Positions 8,821-16,394 are shown, counted from the stretch's first letter. The stretch is 45,897 bases of DNA from Candidatus Bathyarchaeota archaeon (GCA_030602965.1 JAUVYS010000003.1:1-45897), one strand, 5' to 3'. Made by a program: numbers and translations. Notes: generated by a model not told the origin, from the letters alone.

Positions 8821-9785
8821 GATTTTACTCCCTCATCTACTTTACTAGATATTATTGGAGTCCCACCAGCGTTTTTGATAACTTTTGCAATCTTTTTCCT
8901 TTTTTTCAAAGGTGAAAGCGCAATCATACAACCTCCTCCACCTGCTCCAGTTAATTTAGCACCTAAAGCACCAGCTTCTATTGCTACATGGACAAAATTG
9001 TCAAGTGTCTTATTTGATACTCCAATTGCAGAGAGGAGGCCATGATTTATGTTCATTAATTCCCCAAACTTCGTTAAATCTCCAGACTTTAGTGTTTCAA
9101 TTGCTTTTGTTGTTAGGCGCCCAGCTGTTTTGATGAGTGGGTCTACTATTTTTGGGAACCTGTCTCTTCTTATTTTTACAGCTTTAACGAGATCGCCTGT
9201 TGACCTAGGTTCGCCCGTGTTTCCAATAATAATTGGTATCTTTTTTTTCACTTTTATTGGAGTGATACCTTGATTTTTTTTATATACGATTATACCACCG
9301 TTAGTGGAAATTGCTTGATCGATACCTGAAGGCTTTCCGTGAACAAACCGTTCAGCTTCAAATGATAAATCGACAATCTTTTCTTTTGTGAAGTTGACCC
9401 CAAAGAACTTGCCCACAGCAGCCACGGTTGCAACAGCTAATGCGCCAGAAGAGCCCATCCCAGCTGCAACAGGTATCTCAGATTTTATCACAATATTCAA
9501 GCCTGATTCTTCCCTCAGCTCTTTTAATGCTATTTGAGAAGCAATTCTTATTGGCTCAAGAATTTTATGACCGCCCAATCCACCATGATCAGGCTGGAAT
9601 CTATTTCCTTTAAATGATCCAGAGAAGCCAAGATTGGATGCGACGTAAATAACATTATCGTTTCGATCTTTAACACTTACCTTTACGTAACAATCAATCG
9701 CCATGACAATAGCTGGTTCGCCATAGACGACAAAATGTTCCCCAGCTAGTATGATCTTAGCAGGAGCTAATGCTATAGCTTTCAA
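8805..9785 (-). CDS. mvk: Mevalonate kinase (GHMP family)
   Basis: A 326-residue GHMP kinase making 5-phosphomevalonate. It has the N-terminal PAKIILAGEHFVVYGEPA, the P-loop-like PVAAGMGSSGA (105-115), the catalytic-Asp segment GKPSGIDQAI near 155 and the C-terminal KLTGAGGGGCMIAL. Start is TTG (9783-9785) with GGCGGA upstream; no ATG is placed to keep the family N-terminus. It is 71 bases after MEMO and overlaps ipk, placing the first two committed steps of isoprenoid synthesis in the ribosomal/RNAP operon. Confidence 0.95.
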   Translation of the reverse strand: MKAIALAPAKIILAGEHFVVYGEPAIVMAIDCYVKVSVKDRNDNVIYVASNLGFSGSFKGNRFQPDHGGLGGHKILEPIRIASQIALKELREESGLNIVIKSEIPVAAGMGSSGALAVATVAAVGKFFGVNFTKEKIVDLSFEAERFVHGKPSGIDQAISTNGGIIVYKKNQGITPIKVKKKIPIIIGNTGEPRSTGDLVKAVKIRRDRFPKIVDPLIKTAGRLTTKAIETLKSGDLTKFGELMNINHGLLSAIGVSNKTLDNFVHVAIEAGALGAKLTGAGGGGCMIALSPLKKRKKIAKVIKNAGGTPIISSKVDEGVKSWIQK

Positions 9786-9856
9786 AATAAGTCCGCCAAA
9801 AGAACATAGATAGATAGAAAAATAAAAACCCTACAGTTAAACATTAAACTTTTCAA

Positions 9857-10708
9857 TTATTTTTCCATTACAATGGATGCATATCCGACAACCCGAGAGA
9901 AATCACCTGTAATGTCGCCACTTGTCTTATAGGAAAGAAGCATGGCTTTCTTTGCTTCAAGCATTTTAGTGGCAACAATAGCGGCTGATGTTGGACCAAC
10001 CCCACACATGCTAATCCTATTATCCTCAACAACGTCTTGGAGGCGTTTTTCGTCAAGTTCGAGAATAGCATCTATCACAAGTTGATCCTTTTCTTCAGCT
10101 ACTTTCTGAGATTTGTAGTGGGTTAAATCTGTTGATGCGATGACAACAGCATTTCTTTTAGAAATGGCTTTCGCAACAGCTTTCCCTACATCTTGACTTA
10201 CTTCTAAGTCCTGCATCATCATACATATAGGTACAAAATTTACATTTTCACCATAAACGTATTGAAGAAATGGAAGTTGAACCTCGATAGAGTGTTCATA
10301 TAAGTTTGCAACATCATCAATGTCTATGTAGTTAGAAGAAGCTTGAATCTCTGTAGCCGCCTCTGTGTCTATTAATACGTCTCCGAACGGTGTTTGCCAT
10401 ATTCCATCCAACATAATTGAAACACCACTTCCAAAGCCAGTGTGGTTTGGTCCGATAATGATGAAAAGCTCTGGTTTTCCATCCAACGCAAGTTCGAAAT
10501 ACGCCTTAGCTGCAGTCGATCCGGAGTAAATATATCCTGCGTGCGGGCTAACAAGAGATACAATATTCCTTGGACCGTGTAACTGAACGGTTGGAAGGTG
10601 CCCTGGTCCAAATTTGTGAAGAAAACATTGCTCAATTTGTTTTTTTAAATCATTAAACCGGGCTTCATAGAAGGTGCCGGCATGACTGGAAGGTCTAACC
10701 GTCACCAT
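9857..10708 (-). CDS. amrB: MEMO1 family protein (AmmeMemoRadiSam protein B)
   Basis: A 283-residue MEMO family member: SSHAGTFYEARF at the N-terminus, SPHAGYIYSGSTAAKAY, the LYEHSIEVQLPFLQY motif and ASTDLTHY are all hallmarks. The biochemical role is not settled; the fold resembles non-haem-iron dioxygenases. An upstream in-frame ATG (10724-10726) would overlap rps2 by 11 bases; I prefer the ATG at 10706-10708, preceded by GAGTGA and closer to the usual N-terminus. Placement between rps2 and mevalonate kinase is a well-known archaeal gene order. Confidence 0.93.
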   Translation of the reverse strand: MVTVRPSSHAGTFYEARFNDLKKQIEQCFLHKFGPGHLPTVQLHGPRNIVSLVSPHAGYIYSGSTAAKAYFELALDGKPELFIIIGPNHTGFGSGVSIMLDGIWQTPFGDVLIDTEAATEIQASSNYIDIDDVANLYEHSIEVQLPFLQYVYGENVNFVPICMMMQDLEVSQDVGKAVAKAISKRNAVVIASTDLTHYKSQKVAEEKDQLVIDAILELDEKRLQDVVEDNRISMCGVGPTSAAIVATKMLEAKKAMLLSYKTSGDITGDFSRVVGYASIVMEK

Positions 10709-10715
10709 ATCCCAT

Positions 10716-11414
10716 TCACTCTTCATCAGAGGAGGTTGCGGTTACTTCAAGAGGTTTTGTTTCAAAATCATCAATAGAAACTGTTAAATCGTCATCCTGT
10801 GGAATCTCGCCTTTCTCCCTTGAAACTTGGCGAGCTAGAAGCCAATAAACCGTTGCTAAAGACCTCCTACCCTTATTGTTTACTGGTATAATAAGATCGA
10901 CGTTCGCTAAGCTGTTATCTGTGTCAACAAAGGCAATAACAGGTATACCCATCGAAGAGGCTTCTTTAATAGCCTGTCGATCAGCATTGGGATCTGTAAC
11001 CATAACTAAATAAGGATCACGATGTCCAGAATACAATGGATTAGAAAAAAGACCAGGCGGAAAACGACCAATAACAGGAACTGTACGTGTTACCTCACAG
11101 AACTTTTGAACTGGAACTCTACCATATATTCGAGCTGAGACTACTACCATTCTTTCAGGATCAATGTGGGAAATGAATTTTGCAGCAGTTCTAATCCTCT
11201 CATCTGTTTGTTTAATGTCTAGAACAAAGAGTCCATCAGGTCTAACACGGTAGATAAATGGTTCTAGATCTTTTGTCTTGATTCGTGTTCCTATGTGCAT
11301 TCCGGCAGATAGAATAGTCTCTATTGGTAGAAGAAGTTCAGCTTCTTCTGCCTTGAACTCTTTATTACTTATCTCTGAGTTCTCTATCTTTAAAGTCTTA
11401 TCTTTCTCAGTCAT
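10716..11414 (-). CDS. rps2: Ribosomal protein S2
   Basis: A 232-residue small-subunit protein with GMHIGTRIKTKDLEPFIYRV, GRFPPGLFSNP, VTDPNADRQAIKEA and VDTDNSLANVDLIIPVNNKG, all typical of archaeal S2 (SA-like). The N- and C-termini (about 25 and 20 residues) are acidic and probably flexible. The start is ATG (11412-11414), 29 bases after rpoN. In many archaea rpoK and eno lie between rpoN and rps2; here they do not. Confidence 0.96.
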   Translation of the reverse strand: MTEKDKTLKIENSEISNKEFKAEEAELLLPIETILSAGMHIGTRIKTKDLEPFIYRVRPDGLFVLDIKQTDERIRTAAKFISHIDPERMVVVSARIYGRVPVQKFCEVTRTVPVIGRFPPGLFSNPLYSGHRDPYLVMVTDPNADRQAIKEASSMGIPVIAFVDTDNSLANVDLIIPVNNKGRRSLATVYWLLARQVSREKGEIPQDDDLTVSIDDFETKPLEVTATSSDEE

Positions 11415-11443
11415 CTTCTCTCATCCATACATTACCTTGTAAA

Positions 11444-11662
11444 TTAACCATCTTCAGATGATTTTAATCTAGTCGTTTTATATTTTAAAACCTCATCAAT
11501 TATTTCAGTATTGGAAAGTAACATTCGACGACAGCAATATCTAGTCACACCAAGATCATCTAGAACTTTACCTAGGTCTTCGCCTTTCTTTACTCTTTTA
11601 TTCAACTCGTCCCATTTATCACCTATAACACTTCCACATGTAAAACATCTTACGGGAACCAT
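11444..11662 (-). CDS. rpoN: RNA polymerase subunit N (Rpb10 homolog)
   Basis: A 72-residue zinc-binding subunit that helps assemble the D/L/N/P platform. The start MVPVRCFTCGSVIGDKW with the CFTC pair and later YCCRRMLL (the Rpb10 CC motif) is diagnostic. A longer open frame reaches 11722 but overlaps rps9 and adds 20 unrelated residues; the internal ATG at 11660-11662, with GAGGG upstream, gives the family length. It follows rps9 by 16 bases. Confidence 0.95.
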   Translation of the reverse strand: MVPVRCFTCGSVIGDKWDELNKRVKKGEDLGKVLDDLGVTRYCCRRMLLSNTEIIDEVLKYKTTRLKSSEDG

Positions 11663-11678
11663 CAAATCAATAACCCTC

Positions 11679-12098
11679 TCAACGATATGATTTCTGCTTC
11701 TTTCTTCTAGCGCCAGGTCCACCGGGCTTCTTTGGCTCTTTCCTCCGAGGATCTCCTACGAGCATAGTTCGGTCATAAGCCATTAGTGCTTTCTTAATTT
11801 GTGATCCTCTAGGCCACTCAGCTAGAGCTCTCGCAATTGCTATCCTAGCTGCCTCCGCTTGTCCCATGAAACCTCCGCCTTTTACTTCAATGTTTATGTC
11901 TAGATTTTTCCAAAAATCCTCTACGACTATAAGAGGTTCAAAAATCTTCTCTCGAGCTATTACAGGCATGTATATTTCTAAAGGTGTTTTATTTATTCTA
12001 ACCCGACCCTTTCCAGGTTTAACCGTTGCTCTCGCAATAGCTGTTTTTCTCTTTCCACTTGTTACCAGGACTCGTTTCTTGCTTGACAACTCAATCAA
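11679..12098 (-). CDS. rps9: Ribosomal protein S9
   Basis: A 139-residue S9 with SGKRKTAIARATVKPGKG, GGGFMGQAEAARIAIARAL and the highly basic C-terminus ending KKQKSYR, whose last residues reach the P-site tRNA. The start is TTG (12096-12098), overlapping the TGA of rpl13 (TTGA), a coupled arrangement. No ATG is available upstream of SGKRKTA within the plausible range. Confidence 0.96.
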   Translation of the reverse strand: MIELSSKKRVLVTSGKRKTAIARATVKPGKGRVRINKTPLEIYMPVIAREKIFEPLIVVEDFWKNLDINIEVKGGGFMGQAEAARIAIARALAEWPRGSQIKKALMAYDRTMLVGDPRRKEPKKPGGPGARRKKQKSYR

Positions 12099-12526
12099 CC
12101 CATGATTTTTGCGTATTCTTTCATTGTTATAAAAGATCTTTTTTGACTAATGGGTATTGCGCCAGTTGGAATCTGGAATTCAAACTTCCTAAGATCCCCT
12201 GGCACTCCTACATGAACTCTTAATCTCTTATAAGCTGTTTTACCCCTTGGCTTCTTCCATGGAAGCATGCCTCTCACAGTTCTTCTGACAATGTTTTCAG
12301 ATCTTCTAGGACGTTTAGGGTTTTTACTTTGGGAGGCCAAGGTTCTGACTTTTAAACGAGCTTCAGTTTCTGCTACAGCAGCTTTTTTACTTTTAGTAAT
12401 AATAATTTTCTCAGCGTTTACTACATGAACCCAGTTACCATTCAAAAGTAGCTTCGCTATTATACTAGCTAACCTACCAAGAACGAGGCCATTTCCATCC
12501 ATTATTATATTATCTCTTTTTGACAA
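12095..12526 (-). CDS. rpl13: Ribosomal protein L13
   Basis: L13 of the large subunit: DGNGLVLGRLASIIAKLLL, NIVRRTVRGMLPWKKPRGK and the C-terminal MKEYAKIMG are typical. The open frame extends upstream to 12574 inside rpl18e. I place the start at the TTG 12524-12526, because GGGTGA lies four bases ahead of it and five bases separate it from the rpl18e stop; this gives 143 residues. The ATG at 12500-12502 (Met before DGNG) is the alternative. Confidence 0.93.
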   Translation of the reverse strand: MSKRDNIIMDGNGLVLGRLASIIAKLLLNGNWVHVVNAEKIIITKSKKAAVAETEARLKVRTLASQSKNPKRPRRSENIVRRTVRGMLPWKKPRGKTAYKRLRVHVGVPGDLRKFEFQIPTGAIPISQKRSFITMKEYAKIMG

Positions 12527-12530
12527 AGGT

Positions 12531-12899
12531 TCACCCGATAATCTTGATTTCTTTTCCTTTAGGGAATTTCTCAATAAACTCGTTAATCGTGTAGCACTGT
12601 CCTTTTGCTTTTAAAATTTTGTCTCTTGCCTTTTGAGTGAAGCTAAAAGCTGCAACGTGGACCGGGTGATCTAAGAACCCCGCTGCCAAAATTTTGCCAG
12701 GAACTATAGCTTTATCTCGGGATTTTGTATACCTATTAATTCTGCTAATGTTCACTGCTACCTTCCTGTGTTTAGGTTTTTTTAAATAATTGGCAACATC
12801 ATCCCAAATGGCTGCACCAGTTTCGTTTGCCTTTTTTTTGAGCGATCTAATTGTATGAAAGAGCTCGGGATTCGTTGTTTTAAACTTCATTTGTATCAC
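12531..12899 (-). CDS. rpl18e: Ribosomal protein L18e
   Basis: A 122-residue L18e/L15-family protein. WDDVANYLKKPKHRKVAVNISRINRYTK and the VPGKILAAGFLDHPVHVAAFSFT block identify it. The first possible start is a GTG (12897-12899) overlapping the rpoD TGA; an ATG three codons later (12888-12890) is equally acceptable. It is translated right after rpoD and ahead of rpl13. Confidence 0.95.
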   Translation of the reverse strand: MIQMKFKTTNPELFHTIRSLKKKANETGAAIWDDVANYLKKPKHRKVAVNISRINRYTKSRDKAIVPGKILAAGFLDHPVHVAAFSFTQKARDKILKAKGQCYTINEFIEKFPKGKEIKIIG

Positions 12900-13759
12900 T
12901 TTTTCTTCTTTATTTTTGCTTTCTTTGTTTTTTTCTTCACCCTAGCTATTTTCAACTGATTAATTTGTTCAGTAAAGTCCTTAGACTTTTTCCTCAAGAT
13001 TTTTGTAGCTTCAATTATAATTTGTTCAGGTGGTAAAGCACCTGTTGGTCCGACATTAAAAATGAATGCGTTTTTAACATTCTTGATCTTGATAGCTGAA
13101 GGCGTTTTAGGACAAATAACTTCACAGTCATCACAAAGAGTACACTTTTCCTTAGCCACCACTTCTAACCTTTCATCTTTGATGTCAAGTACACCTTTTG
13201 GACAGCCCTCAACACACTGACCACACGCATCACATTTTCTACGGTTAACGATGATTTCAGGGACATATTTGTATGAAGAGACGGAGACAGGTTGCCATTT
13301 TGCATGTTTTGAGCCATGACCAAGTCGAGCATAAGCCTCTAATTTGATTTTTTGACTAGGTGCTAGTTTCACTATAGGAATTTTATCACTTATTGGTGTT
13401 ACATCTGGATTGGCTGATTTCAATTCCCCCGAATACACTGTTCGAATTGAATCTGAAGCCTCAGCATCGAGCGTTAAAGAAACGCTGCATTTATTACAGC
13501 CAAGCTCACTCTGACATTTGCATTCTTCAGGGAGAACGTAAGTATCTAAATCTGTCTTTAAAGGAACAAGACCCAATCTATGAGCCAAAACCTCATCGCA
13601 CATAACTGATGAGTTCTCAATAACAACCACCTCATCTATCGCCATAGTTGGAACCTCATTAACCATTATGCGCCTCAGTGCATTTGCTACTGGAGTAGAT
13701 ATTCCATTAACCTGAAAGCGAAGTTTGTTATCATCCTTATGTAGAATCTTGACATCCAT
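12896..13759 (-). CDS. rpoD: RNA polymerase subunit D with two 4Fe-4S motifs (Rpb3 homolog)
   Basis: A 287-residue alpha/Rpb3-like subunit nucleating RNA polymerase assembly with subunit L. The dimerisation domain is clear (VANALRRIMVNEVPTMAIDEV). An inserted ferredoxin-like domain has two full motifs: Cys176, 179, 182, 186 and Cys206, 209, 212, 216, so both clusters could form. A further Cys set (80, 82, 88, 91) lies in the dimerisation domain. The C-terminal 25 residues are almost all lysine. It heads the operon; a TATA-like TTATATAA sits about 80 bases upstream. Confidence 0.96.
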   Translation of the reverse strand: MDVKILHKDDNKLRFQVNGISTPVANALRRIMVNEVPTMAIDEVVVIENSSVMCDEVLAHRLGLVPLKTDLDTYVLPEECKCQSELGCNKCSVSLTLDAEASDSIRTVYSGELKSANPDVTPISDKIPIVKLAPSQKIKLEAYARLGHGSKHAKWQPVSVSSYKYVPEIIVNRRKCDACGQCVEGCPKGVLDIKDERLEVVAKEKCTLCDDCEVICPKTPSAIKIKNVKNAFIFNVGPTGALPPEQIIIEATKILRKKSKDFTEQINQLKIARVKKKTKKAKIKKKK

Positions 13760-13831
13760 AATAGAGCCAGCTTTTCAGCACAAATTAATACAATAATATA
13801 ATCTTTGAGATGTTCTTGTGAAGAAAGTCAG

Positions 13832-13857
13832 CTTGTTATATAACTTTTTCTAACAAG
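13832..13857. promoter_or_regulatory. Inverted repeat enclosing a TATA-like element upstream of rpoD
   Basis: CTTGTTA (13832-13838) and TAACAAG (13851-13857) form a 7-base inverted repeat with TTATATAA overlapping the left arm. It sits between the divergent rpoD operon and the decayed ECF gene. It could be the rpoD operon promoter with a flanking protein site, or a simple hairpin. No experimental start site can be inferred with certainty. Confidence 0.4.
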
Positions 13858-13940
13858 AAATTAATTTCAAGAATACTTCAATAAAAAGAGAAAATATACA
13901 AGGTATCTTAATAATACATGATAATACTAGTACCAGTCAA

Positions 13941-14450
13941 ATGTTAAAAAAGAAAAATAGCCTAACCCTGAAATTAAGCTTAGCATCCATCTTTGCTGCC
14001 CTCACAACAATTTCTACAGTAATTATCCAAATTCCTATTCCAGCTACAGGTGGTTACATTAATGTTGGTGATGCAATGATTTTTACAAGTGCTTTACTCT
14101 TTGGACCAATGGTTGGAGCTTTCGCAGGCGGTATTGGTTCAGCTGTTGCTGATATCTTTCTTGGCTATCCAGCTTTTCTGCCCCATACATTTGTAATTAA
14201 AGGGTTAGAAGGTTTTGTTGCCTGATATATTAGTAGAGATGGGAATGATTTTAGGGATATTCTTGCCTGGGTTATAGCAAGCTTTGTTATGGTTGTAGGT
14301 TACTTTATTGCTGAAGCTTATGATGGGTATTGGTCCAGTTTTTGCATCAACTGAAGTTCCTGGAATATTTTCCAAGTAGTTTTTGGAGGAATATTCAGTA
14401 TACCTTTATCCAGATTATTTAGGAAGCGATTTAACTTACTTATTTCATAG
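13941..14450 (+). pseudogene. Decayed ECF transporter S component (vitamin/substrate-binding membrane subunit)
   Basis: The first 94 codons encode an ECF S-component N-terminus: LSLASIFAALTTISTVIIQI, then YINVGDAMIFTSALLFGPMVGA and SAVADIFLGYPAFLPHTFVIKG. An in-frame TGA follows at 14223-14225. Beyond it the same frame continues the family (ILAWVIASFVMVVGYFIAEA), then a frameshift near 14320 leads to GIGPVFASTEVPG, and a second near 14362-14366 leads to IFQVVFGGIFSIPLS and the stop at 14448-14450. With one nonsense change and two frameshifts a full product is not made. Restored, it would be about 165 residues with five or six membrane helices. No energising EcfA/EcfT genes are nearby. The substrate is unknown. 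Confidence 0.85.
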
Positions 14451-15470
14451 TTTTTTCTTCAAAGCTTTCCATAATTCATCTGATTTAGGCAAATGTAAGG
14501 GTTGAACAGCCCCATCCTTTCTCACTATCTTTCTCATCTTTTCATTTTCTAAAAAATCGCCAATGATAGAAGCCTTAATACCAGTTTTTCTAACCTTAGA
14601 AACGACCTCTTCAGCTTTTTCGGGTTTTATAGCAATAATTAATGCTCCAGAACTAATTAGTTTCAGTGGATCGATTTTAAAGAACCGACAAATTTTCTTT
14701 GTCTCTTGTGAAATGTAAATTTGATTTTCGTAGACTTCAAATCCTGTTCCTGATGCTTCAGCCATTTCGTTAAGGCCGCCAGCTATCCCTCCTTCAGTCG
14801 GATCATGCATAGCTAAAACACCACCTTGTTTAACCGCCAACATCGCTTCTTGAACAACACTAATCATGTCAAAGTAGCTCTCTGCCTTAGCCACCAATTC
14901 TTTACCAAAATTTTTCACAAGAGTTTCTCGTCTGTCTGCCGCTAAAATTGCTGTTCCTTCAATGCCAGCACCTTTGGTAAGAATGATTTTACTCCCTGGT
15001 TTAACCCCAGCACAAGTTACAAACCGATCTTCTTTAGTAAATCCAGCACAGAAACTAATCACCAAAGGATGAGAAATGTGTGGTGTAACCTCTGTGTGAC
15101 CGCCAATTATGGCCATTTCTAGGTTTTTCGCAGCACTGTCCATTTGCACACAGATTTCTCTAAGAAGAGCGTTTCCAGATCCCTCAGGAAGCATTATGCA
15201 AGGTAAGAACCACCTTGGTTTGATACCTCTCGTTGCCACGTCATTCGCTGAAATATTTACTGAGAGCCATCCAATTCGTTCTTCAGCGCCACTTATCGGG
15301 TCACATGAGATTGCAAGTACATGATCTCCAAGTTTTACAATAGCAGCATCTTCACCATATGAAGACCCAAGTAAAACGTCGCTATTCTTAGCACCTAAGT
15401 ACTTCAACACTATTTCCTTTAGAATTTCTGGAACAACCTTACCAGACGGAAAACTCATATTAACGCCCAC
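14445..15470 (-). CDS. AIR synthase / HypE-like family protein
   Basis: A 341-residue member of the PurM/HypE/ThiL/SelD ATP-binding superfamily. YGEDAAIVKLGD, SANDVATRG, GGHTEVTP, HDPTEGGIAGGLNEMAEAS and SSGALIIAI match the HypE-like branch. It lacks the C-terminal Pro-Arg-Ile-Cys tail by which HypE carries the nitrile group, so it is probably not a hydrogenase maturation factor in the strict sense; no hyp genes are nearby. The start is one of two close Met codons (residue 1 or 5). Its 3' end overlaps the tail of the ECF pseudogene on the other strand. Substrate unknown. Confidence 0.8.
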   Translation of the reverse strand: MGVNMSFPSGKVVPEILKEIVLKYLGAKNSDVLLGSSYGEDAAIVKLGDHVLAISCDPISGAEERIGWLSVNISANDVATRGIKPRWFLPCIMLPEGSGNALLREICVQMDSAAKNLEMAIIGGHTEVTPHISHPLVISFCAGFTKEDRFVTCAGVKPGSKIILTKGAGIEGTAILAADRRETLVKNFGKELVAKAESYFDMISVVQEAMLAVKQGGVLAMHDPTEGGIAGGLNEMAEASGTGFEVYENQIYISQETKKICRFFKIDPLKLISSGALIIAIKPEKAEEVVSKVRKTGIKASIIGDFLENEKMRKIVRKDGAVQPLHLPKSDELWKALKKKL

Positions 15471-15672
15471 TTTACCTTCAGCTAAGTATTCTATGATAAA
15501 AACAATAGCTATGAATGGCTTAAAAGGAAATATTTACTTTCAGAATTAAATTGTGTAATTCGAGAATTATTCTTCTTCATTACTAATTTAGATGTTGACA
15601 TTTCTCAGATTATTCATGAACGAAGTAATCTTCTGCGAGATAAAATAGAAAATTAAAGAAAAAATTGAATGG

Positions 15673-15764
15673 TGGGCCGGCCCGGACTTGAACCGGGGAT
15701 CATCCGCGTGTCAGGCGGATATTAGGCAAAATTCTGTATCCTAACCAAACTAGACCACCGGCCC
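15673..15764 (-). tRNA. tRNA-Val (anticodon GAC) with a non-canonical 17-base intron
   Basis: The gene folds as a full cloverleaf: acceptor GGGCCGG with CCGGCCC, T arm CCCGG-TTCAAGT-CCGGG, anticodon stem TCCGC/GCGGA with loop CTGACAC (GAC at 15710-15712). A 17-base insert separates the D stem (GTCT/GGAT) from base 26. Mature length is 75. The 3' CCA is encoded (15670-15672), just outside the coordinates given. A TATA-like element lies about 30 bases upstream. It follows tRNA-Ala on the same strand. Confidence 0.95.
15721..15737 (-). other. Non-canonical intron in tRNA-Val at position 25/26
   Basis: The 17 bases interrupt the D-stem/anticodon-stem junction. They fold into a proper bulge-helix-bulge: four-pair central helix TAGG (15740-15743) with CCTA (15723-15726), three-base bulges reading AT^A on both strands, and an inner CAG/TTG helix closed by AATT. 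Removing them restores a standard tRNA-Val. The outer helix is weak. Confidence 0.85.
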
Positions 15765-15787
15765 ACATCTAAAATGCCTTAGGAAAC

Positions 15788-15803
15788 GTCTAATATTTTA
15801 GAC
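15788..15803 (-). promoter_or_regulatory. TATA-like element upstream of tRNA-Val
   Basis: On the minus strand TCTAAAATATTAGA is centred about 31 bases upstream of the tRNA 5' end, the expected distance for an archaeal TATA box. It is the core of a 6-base inverted repeat (GTCTAA/TTAGAC). Confidence 0.5.
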
Positions 15804-15834
15804 TTACTACAAGTTTTTCCTTAAAAGTAATTGG

Positions 15835-15924
15835 TGGACCGACCGGGATTTGAACCCGGGACCTTCGCGATGCCAACGCGACACTCCTTGGCCTTTGGAG
15901 TATACCAAGCTGAGCTACCGGCCC
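15835..15924 (-). tRNA. tRNA-Ala (anticodon GGC) with a probable D-arm intron
   Basis: Acceptor GGGCCGG pairs with TCGGTCC, giving the G3-U70 pair that marks alanine tRNA. The anticodon stem is TCGCG/CGCGA with loop TTGGCAT (GGC at 15872-15874); the T arm is CCGGG-TTCAAAT-CCCGG. The D arm contains about 16 extra bases; without them the D stem GCTC/GAGT forms normally and length is 74. CCA is encoded at 15832-15834. A TATA-like TTTATCTA is about 28 bases upstream (near 15952). Confidence 0.94.
15887..15902 (-). other. Probable non-canonical intron in tRNA-Ala, D-loop 3' side (about position 21/22)
   Basis: The insert lies between GGTA of the D loop and GAGT of the D stem. CTTGG of the D loop (15905-15909) can pair with CCAAG at the insert end (15887-15891), as expected for a splicing helix, but the bulges do not fit a perfect bulge-helix-bulge, so exact ends may shift by a base or two. 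Confidence 0.6.
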
Positions 15925-15970
15925 ACATCAATAATTGAGATAGTGCTTAGATAAAAAAAATAGTGTTATT

Positions 15971-16159
15971 TTAAGAACGGCGAGCCTTTCTTGTGACAGT
16001 TTTAGTCTGCCATGCGTATTGACAAATTTTCTTTGACTCTCCGAATCCACAAGCTGAACATCGTTTCTTTCTTATGTGATAAGCTCTTCGACCACACCGT
16101 CTACATTTTATGACAGAGGTCTTATGCCGCTTTCCAAATGAAGGGGTGCCTTTACCCAA
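15971..16159 (-). CDS. rpl37e: Ribosomal protein L37e
   Basis: A 62-residue zinc-ribbon protein of the large subunit: MGKGTPSFGKRHK, CRRCGRRAYHIRKKRCSACG (Cys19, 22, 34, 37) and a basic tail. It starts seven bases after the LSm gene. The LSm-L37e pair is a conserved archaeal operon. Confidence 0.96.
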   Translation of the reverse strand: MGKGTPSFGKRHKTSVIKCRRCGRRAYHIRKKRCSACGFGESKKICQYAWQTKTVTRKARRS

Positions 16160-16166
16160 TGATGCT

Positions 16167-16394
16167 TCACCTTGGAGAAGGCGATACTATTATTACGTTG
16201 TCTCCACGAACTATCATAGTTCCTATTTTCTCAATGTTCTCATTGTCAGAGGCCTCTTCAGCGTCTTCCAAGACGAGGTTCATGTGTTGATCAAATCCTT
16301 TTAGTTTACCTCTAATGCTTCTTCCGCCTCTCAGTCTTACCAAGACAAGCTTTTCCAGACTATCCTCTAACATTTTGCTAGCCATCTCTGTCAT
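16167..16394 (-). CDS. LSm/Sm-like RNA-binding protein (SmAP)
   Basis: A 75-residue Sm-fold protein forming heptameric rings that bind U-rich RNA. Sm1 is in VRLRGGRSIRGKLKGFDQHMNLVLEDAEE, and Sm2 is the IVRGDNVIIVSP motif. Three Met codons (residues 1, 4 and 8) are possible starts; the first is given. It heads the pair with L37e, and the two tRNA genes lie further downstream on the same strand. Confidence 0.95.
   Translation of the reverse strand: MTEMASKMLEDSLEKLVLVRLRGGRSIRGKLKGFDQHMNLVLEDAEEASDNENIEKIGTMIVRGDNVIIVSPSPR

Noticed and set aside
14223..14225. In-frame TGA of the ECF gene as selenocysteine or other recoding
   Set aside because: Two further frameshifts downstream show simple decay; no hairpin element was evident.
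15486..15656. 57-codon open stretch on the plus strand upstream of the tRNA pair, with protein-like content near its end
   Set aside because: No start codon in frame and it overlaps the 5' region of the opposite gene; could be a worn-out gene tail but cannot be supported.
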